64,000 nucleotides of DNA from NCBI GenBank assembly GCA_022606135.1, contig JABYQN010000020.1:62001-126000 (forward strand), in the 5' to 3' direction. The notes below the pieces were generated by a model. It was not told where the DNA came from. It saw only the letters and a list, made by a program, of their open reading frames with translations, and made no database searches. The stretch's first letter is position 1. Every line of letters begins with the position of its first letter. Of this stretch, positions 35,873 to 45,169 are shown piece by piece. The stretch comes from Fomes fomentarius (taxonomy: Eukaryota > Basidiomycota > Agaricomycetes > Polyporales > Polyporaceae). The position numbers were made by a program, and so were the translations under genes.

Positions 35873-36562
35873 ATGCACACGAACATCGACCACGCGATTG
35901 CATCGGTGATCGAGCGCGGGCAGCAGCTCAATGTCCCCAATGTCTTTTCCGTCTACTTCCAACGCGTCCTCGAATGCGACATTCCCGATGGCATCTCTCC
36001 TTCCGACACGAACGCTATCGCGCGCATAGCCCTCATCTCCTTCGAGCGCGCCATGGACAAGTATCCTATCCCTTCCCGCCGGACAAACGCGTCGACAAAG
36101 ACAAGGTCCAAGTCCGCCAAGTCCTCTACCAACCTCCCCACGTCTACCGCGAAGTCGGAAGGAGAGAAGCGGGTGGGAACGAAGTTGTACAGCGCGGAGG
36201 TGGACCAGCTGCGGTGGGACTACCAGAAGGCGATGTTGCGCGCGACGACGGACTACGACGATAACGGGTGCACATGCCTGTCGTGCGGATGCCTGGCCTC
36301 CCTCCGCGAGAAGGCCGCATTGCTCACAGAGCAGTGCGAGAATTTGGAGCGTCAGCTCGAGAGGATTGTCCCCGAACGTCGTATCCGTGAGTGCTACATT
36401 CTTGCTACCGCCCTCCTTTGTACATGGTCAACTCAACTGAGATTCATCACGCCAATCGAATGCACAGGCAAGACGAGGAAGAAGACCGCTGCGAAGAAGC
36501 GGCAGGCATGCAGCGCTCCTATCGACCCGTACGCCCCTTCCACGAGTACTGCCATGTTTTGA
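35873..36562 (+). CDS. Protein of unknown function with Cys cluster and coiled coil (202 aa)
   Basis: Not recognised. Two exons, 35873-36386 and 36468-36562 (609 nt, phases agree). Residues 1-70 are mixed helical (DHAIASVIERGQQLN, VYFQRVLECDIPDG). Residues 72-105 are a Lys/Ser/Thr-rich linker. A helix, VDQLRWDYQKAML, follows, then a tight Cys cluster CTCLSCGC (about 134-141), which could bind a metal. Next is a short coiled coil, LTEQCENLERQLERI. The C-terminus is very basic (KTRKKTAAKKRQ), like a nuclear-localisation signal. There is no signal peptide or TM span. Part of its linker coding sequence (36090-36156) reappears almost unchanged 730 bp downstream in noncoding DNA. Confidence 0.7.
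   Translation: MHTNIDHAIASVIERGQQLNVPNVFSVYFQRVLECDIPDGISPSDTNAIARIALISFERAMDKYPIPSRRTNASTKTRSKSAKSSTNLPTSTAKSEGEKRVGTKLYSAEVDQLRWDYQKAMLRATTDYDDNGCTCLSCGCLASLREKAALLTEQCENLERQLERIVPERRIRECYILATALLCTWSTQLRFITPIECTGKTRKKTAAKKRQACSAPIDPYAPSTSTAMF
36090..36156 (+). repeat. Source copy of a 67-bp duplication (within the 202-aa gene)
   Basis: Begins CGTCGACAAAGACAAGG and ends CCGCGAAGTC. It matches 36822-36887 except at one short spot, AGT versus AC. This copy is in the coding exon. Confidence 0.9.
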
Positions 36563-36821
36563 ACTCCCACATCATGCACATTCATATGTCTATCATCTGC
36601 GTGTCTTCATTTCGTACTTCATCCGGCCCTCCCCTTTGTATCTTTCCTCATCCACATATGCCATCATCATTCTACTCAATGCATCTCTTCTGTTGTATCT
36701 CTACGTCGTTGTATTCTGCATACCTCTGCCAGTACTTTTCGCCACTGCCCATGTATTCTCAACCTTCCTTTTCAAGCGCCCGGCCCGACGTCCGTCAGTG
36801 AGCGCCCGAACATACACAGGC

Positions 36822-36887
36822 CGTCGACAAAGACAAGGTCCAAGTCCGCCAACCCTCTACCAACCTCCCCACGTCTACCGCGAAGTC
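36822..36887 (+). repeat. Downstream copy of the 67-bp duplication
   Basis: Nearly identical to coding bases 36090-36156, in the same orientation. Sequences on both sides differ, so only this block moved. It has no intact gene around it and looks like a recent, isolated copying event. Confidence 0.9.
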
Positions 36888-37448
36888 AGCTCCGTATTCT
36901 ATGGAAGAAAAGGTGGCATCGCATTCTCTTCCGAAGACATGCCACGTACAGCGTGCATGCCTAGTTATCCAGGGCATTGATATCTTTGTAGCAGCCTACG
37001 TGTCACGAAATCGAACAAAGGGCCTTTCGTTGAATTCCGTGACAGGTAAGCTGTCCCAAACATATCATGCATGTTTAGGTGCCTTGACGTCTTGGTTTGC
37101 ACGCCATGGCGGCAGGCAAAGGCAGATGTTAGGGCACATTGCCGGCATGCGACATCTTTGCTTCTGCCTTACTTGTCCCAGAAACTGTCACAGCCTTGAA
37201 CAACCATGTCACAGCTTGCCTTTCACAAGGCTGCCGCATGCATGATTCGGAAATAGATTTTCTTGTACGTGCCGTAACGTTTGCCTGTGGTGCCCTTCTA
37301 TACCATTGACTCACGTGCTATGCACCACTAACGTTCGTGTCATCTTTCTGCGATAGAAAATGGGCGCTTGCCCCCGTGTGCGAGTGACATCATGTGCCCA
37401 ATGCCCATCCTCGCCTGTTCAAGGTCGAAGACGCACGGCAGCGTCCTC

Positions 37449-37455
37449 ATAAATA
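37449..37455 (+). promoter_or_regulatory. TATA-like box of the phytase-like gene
   Basis: ATAAATA lies 55-61 bp before the ATG at 37510 but only about 16 bp before an in-frame ATG at 37471. Its position favours 37510 as the true start, since transcription would begin near or after 37471. Confidence 0.4.
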
Positions 37456-37509
37456 CACGCTCTCCCAATCATGTTCTTGACTCTTTTTTTTGCTCAGATA
37501 CCCCTCAAC

Positions 37510-39810
37510 ATGCCCCGCGCTTGTAAATCTCTCCCTCCGCTCCCCATAGCAGCTGAGACACAGGCCTCGACATCCTCGGACGCAGCGCAGGACAATGTTG
37601 ACAACACGAATGGGACACGACGCTCGTGTGTGACGAACAACTGTATCCGGACCACAGTCACCCTCCTCGTCTTCGCGGCGTACATCGCGTGGACATGGCC
37701 TTGGTATTTCAAGCACGGCGGTGACGAAGATATTGACATTGGCTCCGGAACATCAGGAGAGGACTCAGCATCGAGTGGGCGGGTAGGGATCGTCCACGCA
37801 CCCTCATTACCAGTCCCGAAGAGCCTGCAGACGAAGTGGGCGCAGTATTCCCCCTGGCATCCTCGCCAGGACTACCCTGCGCCCCCTGCAGGGTGCAATA
37901 TCACTCAGGTGAGTCGTGTGACCAGGATATGTGAGAGTCCTTGCATTGGACCTCGTTATCGCGCCACCCTGAGAAGATAGCTTTTCATTAAGAGTAGACG
38001 CTCCATGTGGAACTCTCTCACTGTTGGACTAGACGAATGGGAGATAGTACGGTGCAGAAATTTCCCCGCTAGTCTAGCAGTGAGTTGGATCTCTGTTTGG
38101 TATGCATCGTTCATGTCTCAATTGGCAGTACTAGTGCTCGCTCATGACCACACCCATGTGACCATGAGCGTCGAGGTCCCTCAGGGCCTCAGCTACCGAA
38201 TTCTGCGAGCAATTTTTGCTATCCAGAGCCGCGGCATTATTCCTCATATCTTCTTCCATGCTTGACATGGCTGACGCATTCATCAGGTTCACATTGTACG
38301 TCTTTTCCACACCATGTTCAGCCGAACCTTTCTTCACGAAAATCCTGCAGCTTCAACGTCATGGAGCACGATACCCCAACGCAGACGATGGCGAACAGTA
38401 CAGCGATGCAGTTAGCCGCCTGACATCGGCGAACAGGTTCACAGACAAGCATCTCAAGTGGCTGAAGGACTACGAGTACGAGCTTGGATCCGAGGACCTT
38501 GTCCCCTTTGGTGCCGCTCAGTGAGACTTCTACTCGCCACGGGCTGAGAGACATGGATATGACATTGATTTTGACGTCCAATAGGTCCTTTGAGGCTGGA
38601 CAAATCGCGTACAAGCGGTATCAGAACCTTGTAGACCTGTCAGATGTCCCATACGTGAGGGCGTCCGGTGCGCCTCGCGTCATCTCCACTGCAACCAACT
38701 GGACAGTAGGTGAGCGGACTCCTTGGGGCTGTTGATTCTGAGCGCTGAGCTCCGAATTCGCAGGATTTGCTGTTGCAAGTCATCAGCGTCATCAACCATA
38801 CCTCAACACCATCATCTCCGAAGAGGTAAGTGTTCCAATCTTCCTCTTCTATCGTACTCTGCTGACCGCTCTCGGTAGCACAACAACACACTCAACCAAG
38901 ACTGCCCAAATGCCGCCAGTGGATCAGAGCAGACGAGCATCTGGCTCTCCGTCTTCGCCCCTCCGCTCGTGGCACGACTCAACAAAGTTGCACCTGGCGC
39001 GAAGCTGAACACCACGCACATCTTTGATCTACTCGCGATGTGTCCGTTCGAGTCAGTGTGGACAGAGACACTGAGCCCGTTCTGCAAGCTGTTCACCGAG
39101 GACGACTTCCGCTCGTTTGAGTACTACGGAGACCTCGAGAAGTACTACAAGACCGGGTACGTCTATATCCACTACATCTTTCATCATGCCTCCGCTATCG
39201 TAGACTGAGACTCTGCTAAATCAGGTACGGCAATCCACTCGGCCGCATCCGTGGCGTCGGGTACGTGAACGAGCTCCTCGCCCGGCTCACAGAGAAGCCC
39301 GTGCAAGACCACACGACGCACAACTCCTCGCTCGAATTCCCGCTCGACCGGACGATCTACGCCGACTTCACGCACGAGAATCTCATGGTCGCCGTCTACG
39401 CCGCACTCGGGCTCTTCAACATCTCGGAGCCGCTCGACCCGCGCTCGCCTCCTTCTACCTCTGTCGACACTGACCGTCAACTGTTCTCGCATGGGCACCT
39501 CAGCGTGCGTCAGGCGCATCTACAGCAGAAGCAGGAGCAGGAGAAGAAGGGGCAGACGTGGGTCGCATCGCACATGGTCCCGTTCTCGTCACGCATGGTC
39601 ACCGAGCGCCTGACGTGCGTCCGGGAGTCGGACGGGGACAGTGAGTCAGAGGAGGCCGTGTACGTCCGCATCCTCGTCAACGACGAGCCGCAGCCGCTCG
39701 AGTTCTGCGGGGCTGGCAGGGACCGCATGTGTACGCTGCAGGCCTTTGTGGAGAGTCAGGGGTACGCGCGGAGGAGCGGGGATGGAGATTTTGAAAAGTG
39801 CTACAACTGA
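37510..39810 (+). CDS. Histidine acid phosphatase, phytase-like, membrane-anchored
   Basis: Family role: hydrolysis of phosphate monoesters such as phytate, outside the cytosol. Exons 37510-37908, 38287-38295 (9 nt), 38351-38520, 38585-38709, 38764-38825, 38879-39156 and 39225-39810 sum to 1,629 nt (542 residues), phases agreeing. Residues 1-47 are cytosolic, and 48-67 (TVTLLVFAAYIAWTWPWYF) form a single TM, giving type II topology in place of a cleaved signal peptide. The 9-nt exon codes VHI, directly before LQRHGARYP, the catalytic RHGxRxP motif. Next come SGAPRVISTATNWTVGFAVA, CPFESVWTE, and GNPLGRIRGVGYVNELLARL. The C-terminal proton-donor motif reads FTHENLM, with Glu where most phytases have Asp. 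Cysteines near the end suit disulphides. A start at 37471 is possible but less likely given the TATA box. Confidence 0.9.
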
Positions 39811-39928
39811 GGAGGCTCTGCTGAACCGCTGGTCCGCTGGGACAGACGATTGTATTAGAAGTCTTTCCCCTTTGCGCGCGCGCTGGCGCGTTTGCAGGAG
39901 ATATCGGTTAACTACTGCTCTGTGTGTA

Positions 39929-39950
39929 CTCGGAGTACTTGTACTCCGAG
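39929..39950. repeat. Perfect hairpin CTCGGAGTAC-TT-GTACTCCGAG
   Basis: Ten-base arms with a two-base loop, about 120 bp after the phytase-like stop codon. It may be a palindromic repeat or a transcript hairpin near the 3' end. Confidence 0.75.
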
Positions 39951-42850
39951 CCCCAATTTTGCTTATTCCCCGTTGCTGTATCCGCTATAAATACATACAT
40001 ACCTCCAACGCCTGCGGGTACGCAGGCGGCAACGACGCGCTACGTCACGTATCACGTGTATGCCCGTCACAGTCAATTTGTCAAAGGGGCTGGCCGACGC
40101 CAGAACTTAGCATGTTCAATGTCTTGCCATTTTCTCGAACGAATGATCCGTCTCCATATTTACACCCGCTATCGTGCCAGTGGTGAGCTAAGGCTACAAA
40201 CGGTCAACGGGCCATCGCTCACACCGGTCAATCACTCCCATGTTCCAGCTAACAGCACTTTAAAGTTCCTGAGTTCAATTCAGCGAAGTGGCAGCGATCC
40301 CTCTGTTCAATTTGACAATGACACATCTTATGGCCATACGCGGTCATCGAAGCAACCCGCGGACCACGCGACCTGCTTATCTATAAGCTGGCATGTAATT
40401 ACGTCGATGTTCTTGTGTCGTTGAAGATCCCAGGGTTCATTGACGCACTCTCTTCGTGAAAGTACGTACATCTGTGCCGGTTGCGTCATCCTACTACTAC
40501 TCCTGCATCCGACGCGGTCGCTACGTACTAACCCCCGTCGAACGTCCACGCCCCGCCGCGCGCTGTAGTCCCTCCACGTTCTCTCTCAAGTCCCAGGAAG
40601 TTCCTCACCCACATTCCTCCCCTCCGCCTGCCACTGCCAGCGTGCTTTGATGATTCAATATTGACGCCTATAGCTATAGCCTCAGTCCTAATAGTCAAGT
40701 CCGACTCTCCGAAAGGCGAGCAGCACGCTTCTCTTACGCGCGTCTTACGTCCCGCTTACGACCACCCGAAGACGCACATCCAATGATATGGAGACTGCTG
40801 GCACTGGCAGTGGGCCTTCCTCTTCTACTCGCTCTTCCTCGCTCTTCTTGTTTCCCAGATGCGAACCCAAGGCCCTGATCTTCTCGATAGCCGTAGACGA
40901 GCGGTCTCACTGGCAGGTCTCCAGCCGCGCGCGACGGTATTCTTGGTACGCAACTTCCGACCGACTGGTCACCATCCTGCTTGATCTATACCTCCCTGAC
41001 CGGTTATGCCATTCATGTGCGCCCGGGACTTCAGCTGTCGTCACTTATCTCCGCCTCTTTCCGCCACGGTTCCTTCCCCCCCTGGAGACGGTCCTGCACA
41101 AAGATCGCGGCTAGATTACCTTCAGCTTCGGCCGGTATCATTTCGCGGCGAGCACGGCCGTAATACGCGAGTACGTCCGATCTTCCCCCAAACCAGGGAG
41201 ATCTGCGACACAAGTACGTATCTATGTACTACGCGGGTGGCTCCCTTCTGCAGCCCGTACGGTACAGTATACGTACAATCATCCAACACGCGAGATCGCC
41301 TCGCAGACTGTTTGTTCTAACTTCTAACCGCGGTCTTGCTTGGTGGTGCGGCGGGCCTGATGACGTATACGAAATCCTTATCAAGGTCTGCAACCTGCGG
41401 GTGGTGCGTCGCGCTGCCGTTCCTGATCATCTACCAGATGATGCCGCGCTATCTTGACGTATTTCGCTCCGTAGCGCCAGCGAACGCGGGCGGAGTGGAG
41501 GAAGGCTCAGAACCTCAGTATCGAGACGCTGCTCAAGACGCTTCTGAGGCCTGACGGACCCAAGGGAAGTCGTCCGAGTCTTTCCGGTTATCGCCATTTA
41601 GGACGGAAAGGTTACGCATACCGTTTACATACCCTCGGTGCTTTGTTCTCTCCTGGTGGGCGGAAACGCCGCTGTGAGACGCAGACGCAGAAGACGGCGA
41701 AGAGATTGGGAGCGATCGCTTCTTTGGCCACAGCGGTACACCATTACAGTCAGCGCGTGCGCGTGCTCATCGGGGGCAGACTGACAGTGTTTGTGAGCAG
41801 CGCAATCTCCGAGCTGGTGATGAGTATATGCTATGCTTATCGTGGCTGACTACAGCAGAAGGTAGCCAGAGAGATAGCCCGACAATCCATGCACCTCTCA
41901 AACGGCTCTCTCGATGCCAAACTCGACCCGTGGAGGTGCAGTATCTCGCAGACGTAGACGGGTGGGTGCGCCTTGGCACACGCCCGCGCAATACGCACGA
42001 TTGCCACATCTGCTTCGCTTCTCAGCACACGTTATCTGCCAACACCCCGCCGTGGACATGGATTGTCGCAGGTGATCAGACGACACCGACCGGGTGCCGT
42101 CTACGCTCCCTTCCCTGCGGCACTGACACACTCTGACAGCCAGATGTCGCGCTATCATGCTATCATGCACTGCTGGAACGGGCTCATTGCGAAAATCGAC
42201 GCGCGAGCGCCGTCCTCGTCGTCCTCATCGGAAACCTCGTGTCTACGAACACTCCAAACTTTCTTCGGATGTCCGGATTCCATACGATGGGCTGCTGTAC
42301 GCAGCGCCCGGGCCAAACCTTGTTACACACACGCATTCATTCAATCCATCCATCCCATCCATCCATCCAACCCACCCCCAGATCCTATGCACGTCAATGC
42401 GAGGCGCGCGTGAGCGGAGGGAGAGGAGCTCTAGCGCCCACCCCCAACTTCTCCGATGCGGCGTCGCTGTGGGTTGGACAGATCTACTCTTCTCGATCTC
42501 AGCAGGGCTTCGCTGCCTCCGGTACTTACCATTACGACGCCTAGGCCTCCTGGCACTTACACGCTGACCGTCCCCCGCTGCCGGTGCGCGACGGCCTGGC
42601 ATGGCAGGAAGCGAATGCGGGCTATTTCTGACACTCGGTACATAGCGCGTCGATTGCGCGAGGATGGCCACCACCGCCGCCATCCGCCATCCGACCCGCG
42701 CGCGATTCCGAGCAGCAGAAGCAGAAGGTCCGCGGGGTGCGTGAGTGCCATACTTTAAGCTTATGAGGGAATTCGCGGCCCACCACGACGTCTGCTTCAA
42801 GTTCAAGTTCTAGATCGCCGAGCACATCCAGAGCTGCCCCATGCATCTGG

Positions 42851-42882
42851 GTGGAAGGGTGGAAGGGGTGGAAGGGTGGAAG
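42851..42882 (+). repeat. Purine-only tandem repeat (GGGTGGAA-like units)
   Basis: Four close units of GTGGAAGG(G) type in 32 bases, with strong strand asymmetry. Confidence 0.7.
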
Positions 42883-43970
42883 GTTCATCTGCCAGCTGCC
42901 AGAGAGGGATCATGGAGTGAAATCGAGGGTACACTACCCGCACGAGCACGGGCACAGATCCGGACGTCGTCGTCAGTTGACTCTTGAAGCTTTGATTCGA
43001 GGGTGCACCGCACGTAACTCGCCCGCTCACCCGCTCACTCGCTCATTCACTTACGGCACTTGGCCAGATCTCATCCCAATTGCCTAACAGTGTATAAAAG
43101 CTTTTGCGCCCCACATATACGTACACAGGGCTTGGCACCAGCCAATATTCGGCCGCAGGCCTAGAGGCTAGGGTAAGTGTATACGACATGCCTTTATATT
43201 CTCCAGCCTGAGTATTCCCCCGTCTCGTGCTTCCAAATCCGCACCCCCAAAATCTCATCGGCCAACGCATCAAACATTCCACTTGGGCGTGGTGTGGTGT
43301 GGTGTGATACACACTTATGGCATATATGCGCATATGCGCATATTAAGGTGTGTGGTCACGCAAGTGTGGCCCATGGGTCTGCTGTCTCGCGATCGGAGCG
43401 AACTCGAACCCCATGATCATGACAATTAATGACAATGACAATGACATGCCGAGGGGGGTCCCGTCCGGCACATACTCTACAGTGCACACTGCACACCGTC
43501 ACACATACAACAGCATATTGCGCGACGTCGCGAGACGCGAGAGAGGCTAAGCTTGAGCTTACTAAACATCTAAGGCCAAAGGCCAAGGCCAAGGCCCAAG
43601 CTTAAGGGTGGTCCGGAGGTTAACAGGCCTCAGGCCTGAGGGAATTTCGAAGGGAGACCTTGCAAAGGCGCGAGCGGGTGAGGAAAGGGAAAGGGCTGGC
43701 CGGGGACGGGCAGGAGATCCGTGTCCGAACCCTGACCCTGCCGAAGCGCGTAATTTAAGACGATGACGACGAGGACGACGGTGGCGGAGGGACTAGTCCA
43801 TTGTGGCCGACAGTCCGGGTGGCGTTAGCGACTCGAGTAAGTCAGGTAATGAGTATGCGATCGCGAGGGTACTCACGCACCAGCACCCGCATGACGTGAA
43901 CGGTGACTGGCAGCCGGCGAGAAGAGCGGAGAACGGCGTACGGCGTACGGTTGGTTGGTTGGGATGACGA

Positions 43971-44001
43971 CGGTATACGGTATACGGTATACGGTATACG
44001 G
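43971..44001. repeat. 7-bp tandem repeat (GTATACG)
   Basis: Four to five units of GTATACG, each nearly palindromic. It lies about 425 bp beyond the stop of the small Cys-rich gene. Confidence 0.8.
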
Positions 44002-44297
44002 GGTTGCGTTGCATTGAATTGTGGAAGACAAGACAGTGGGGAATGCGGCTAGTCATACAGTGGATGTACAGGCATGGTGCGTGGCAAGTGCAAGTGCGGT
44101 GCAGAAGAACAGAACGAACGAACAGACAGACAGAGGGACAGACAGAAGAGAAGAGCAAGTGAAGATGAGTATGAGGATGAGAGAGAGAGGAGAGAGGAGC
44201 AGCAGACAGCGACAATACTATGCGATTAGCTATGGGTACGCGTGCGTGTCCGTGCGGATGTGGGGAGACCAAAGCCGAAGATGAGACGAGGAGGGCT

Positions 44298-44342
44298 GGG
44301 ATGGGATGGGATGGGATGGGATGGGGTGGGATGGGGTGGGAT
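44298..44342 (+). repeat. GGGAT tandem repeat, G-quadruplex-prone
   Basis: Units GGGAT and GGGGTGGGAT repeat over 45 bases, with more than eight runs of three or more G on the plus strand. It sits about 85 bp past the stop codon of the Cys-rich gene, so its transcript would be C-rich. Confidence 0.8.
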
Positions 44343-44425
44343 GAGAAGGCAGAGGGGCAGGTCGGGCAGAAGGGCTGGCGCGCCCTGTGAATCTTTGCAG
44401 ACGTCCGTCCATGCATCATCGTGCC

Positions 44426-45169
44426 TCATGCAGGAACACGGCGCGCGGCGGCGGCGCGGCACTGGAAGCAGTCGTCCTTGACCGTGTCGATGTCTTTCTG
44501 GATGTCTGGCCCGAAGTTCTGGGGAGCGGCAGATGCCCGAGGATATGTAGGACAAGAACGACCGTCAGCGCGCCGGGTCCCTCAATCACCACCCCACCAC
44601 CCACCACCCACCCACACACGTGAGGCAGCGCGCAGCGTGCGTGCGTCGACGCGCGGATATGGCCACGGCGCGCCCGTCCTGGCTTTTCGGCTGAGATTCC
44701 GAGTAGAGCCCGACAAAAAACCTCCCTCCGAAATCCTTGGCCTGTCCACTAAGGACCAAGGAACGTGCGCGCGCCACCACAGGTGCCAGGGTTCCGGGGG
44801 TAGAGTGTATGTGTATACAACGTACCTTGATGCACGCCGCGTCGCGGCAGGCTTTTGGGTGGAGGTAGCTGCGCTCGCATTTGTGCGAGTTGCAGTCCAT
44901 GATCGCGACGACGAGGTGGCGTTGGAAGTGCTGCAAGACAAAGAGACAAAGACAAAGACGAAGAGCAGGGGCGTTCACGATCACAGGGTACAATCAGCTG
45001 ACCGCGCGCGCGACGACGTAGTGGTGAACTTACCCCACACTTTGACCACCGCGTACCTTCCCTGCAGATCACACCCGTCGGTCAGTGATCGCGTCTCGTG
45101 TCGTGGAATAGGAGGAGGTACGCTAGGACGGAATACGGAGATGACGACGTACGCGATTCGTTGGCACAT
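44426..45169 (-). CDS. Small cysteine-rich protein, 80 aa, basidiomycete family
   Basis: Function unknown. Four exons, 45169-45153 (17 nt), 45059-45032 (28 nt), 44930-44826 and 44518-44426, sum to 243 nt with agreeing phases. The protein begins [19 protein letters not shown]. It continues with [20 protein letters not shown] and ends [18 protein letters not shown]. The spacing (C-x11-CGH, DC-x4-C, Cys-x5-Cys, C-x2-C) resembles a zinc-binding fold. I recall similar short proteins with an MC-R and KCGH start in agaricomycetes, with no assigned role. There is no signal peptide, so it is probably not secreted. Intron 3 (44519-44825, 307 nt) is long. The first two exons are so short that an automatic caller would miss them. 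It is the only convincing gene in about 9 kb. Confidence 0.7.

Larger units (their letters stand above)
36563..37509. other. Intergenic with duplicated exon fragment
   Basis: Holds the 66-bp copy at 36822-36887 and a CATAAATA box just before the phytase-like gene. Open frames here are short; the one near 36636 reads out of phase with any gene. Confidence 0.45.
39811..44425. other. Gene-poor stretch with simple repeats and unresolved reading frames
   Basis: About 4.6 kb without a gene I can defend. At 40786 a short frame starts MIWRLLALAVGLPLLLA, like a signal peptide, but it stops after 32 codons. A hydrophobic piece near 41375-41450 (ALPFLIIYQMM) ends at 41552. I could not join them. Other plus and minus frames (41837-42170, 42557-42888) have several Cys codons but no start or splice logic. 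The region carries many short tandem repeats. Confidence 0.4.

Noticed and set aside
37471..37509. Upstream in-frame ATG of the phytase-like gene
   Set aside because: It lies only about 16 bp after the TATA-like box, so it is probably at or before the transcription start. Kept as an alternative.
40786..41552. Possible small secreted or membrane protein gene
   Set aside because: A signal-peptide-like start and later hydrophobic pieces exist, but no set of splice sites joined them in frame.
42557..42888. Possible second copy of the Cys-rich family
   Set aside because: Has CFCC and CTEC words, but no MC-R start, no KCGH block and no matching exon phases.
43793..44419. 209-codon minus-strand open frame
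   Set aside because: Mostly translated tandem repeats (the GGGAT and GTATACG arrays); overlaps no conserved domain.
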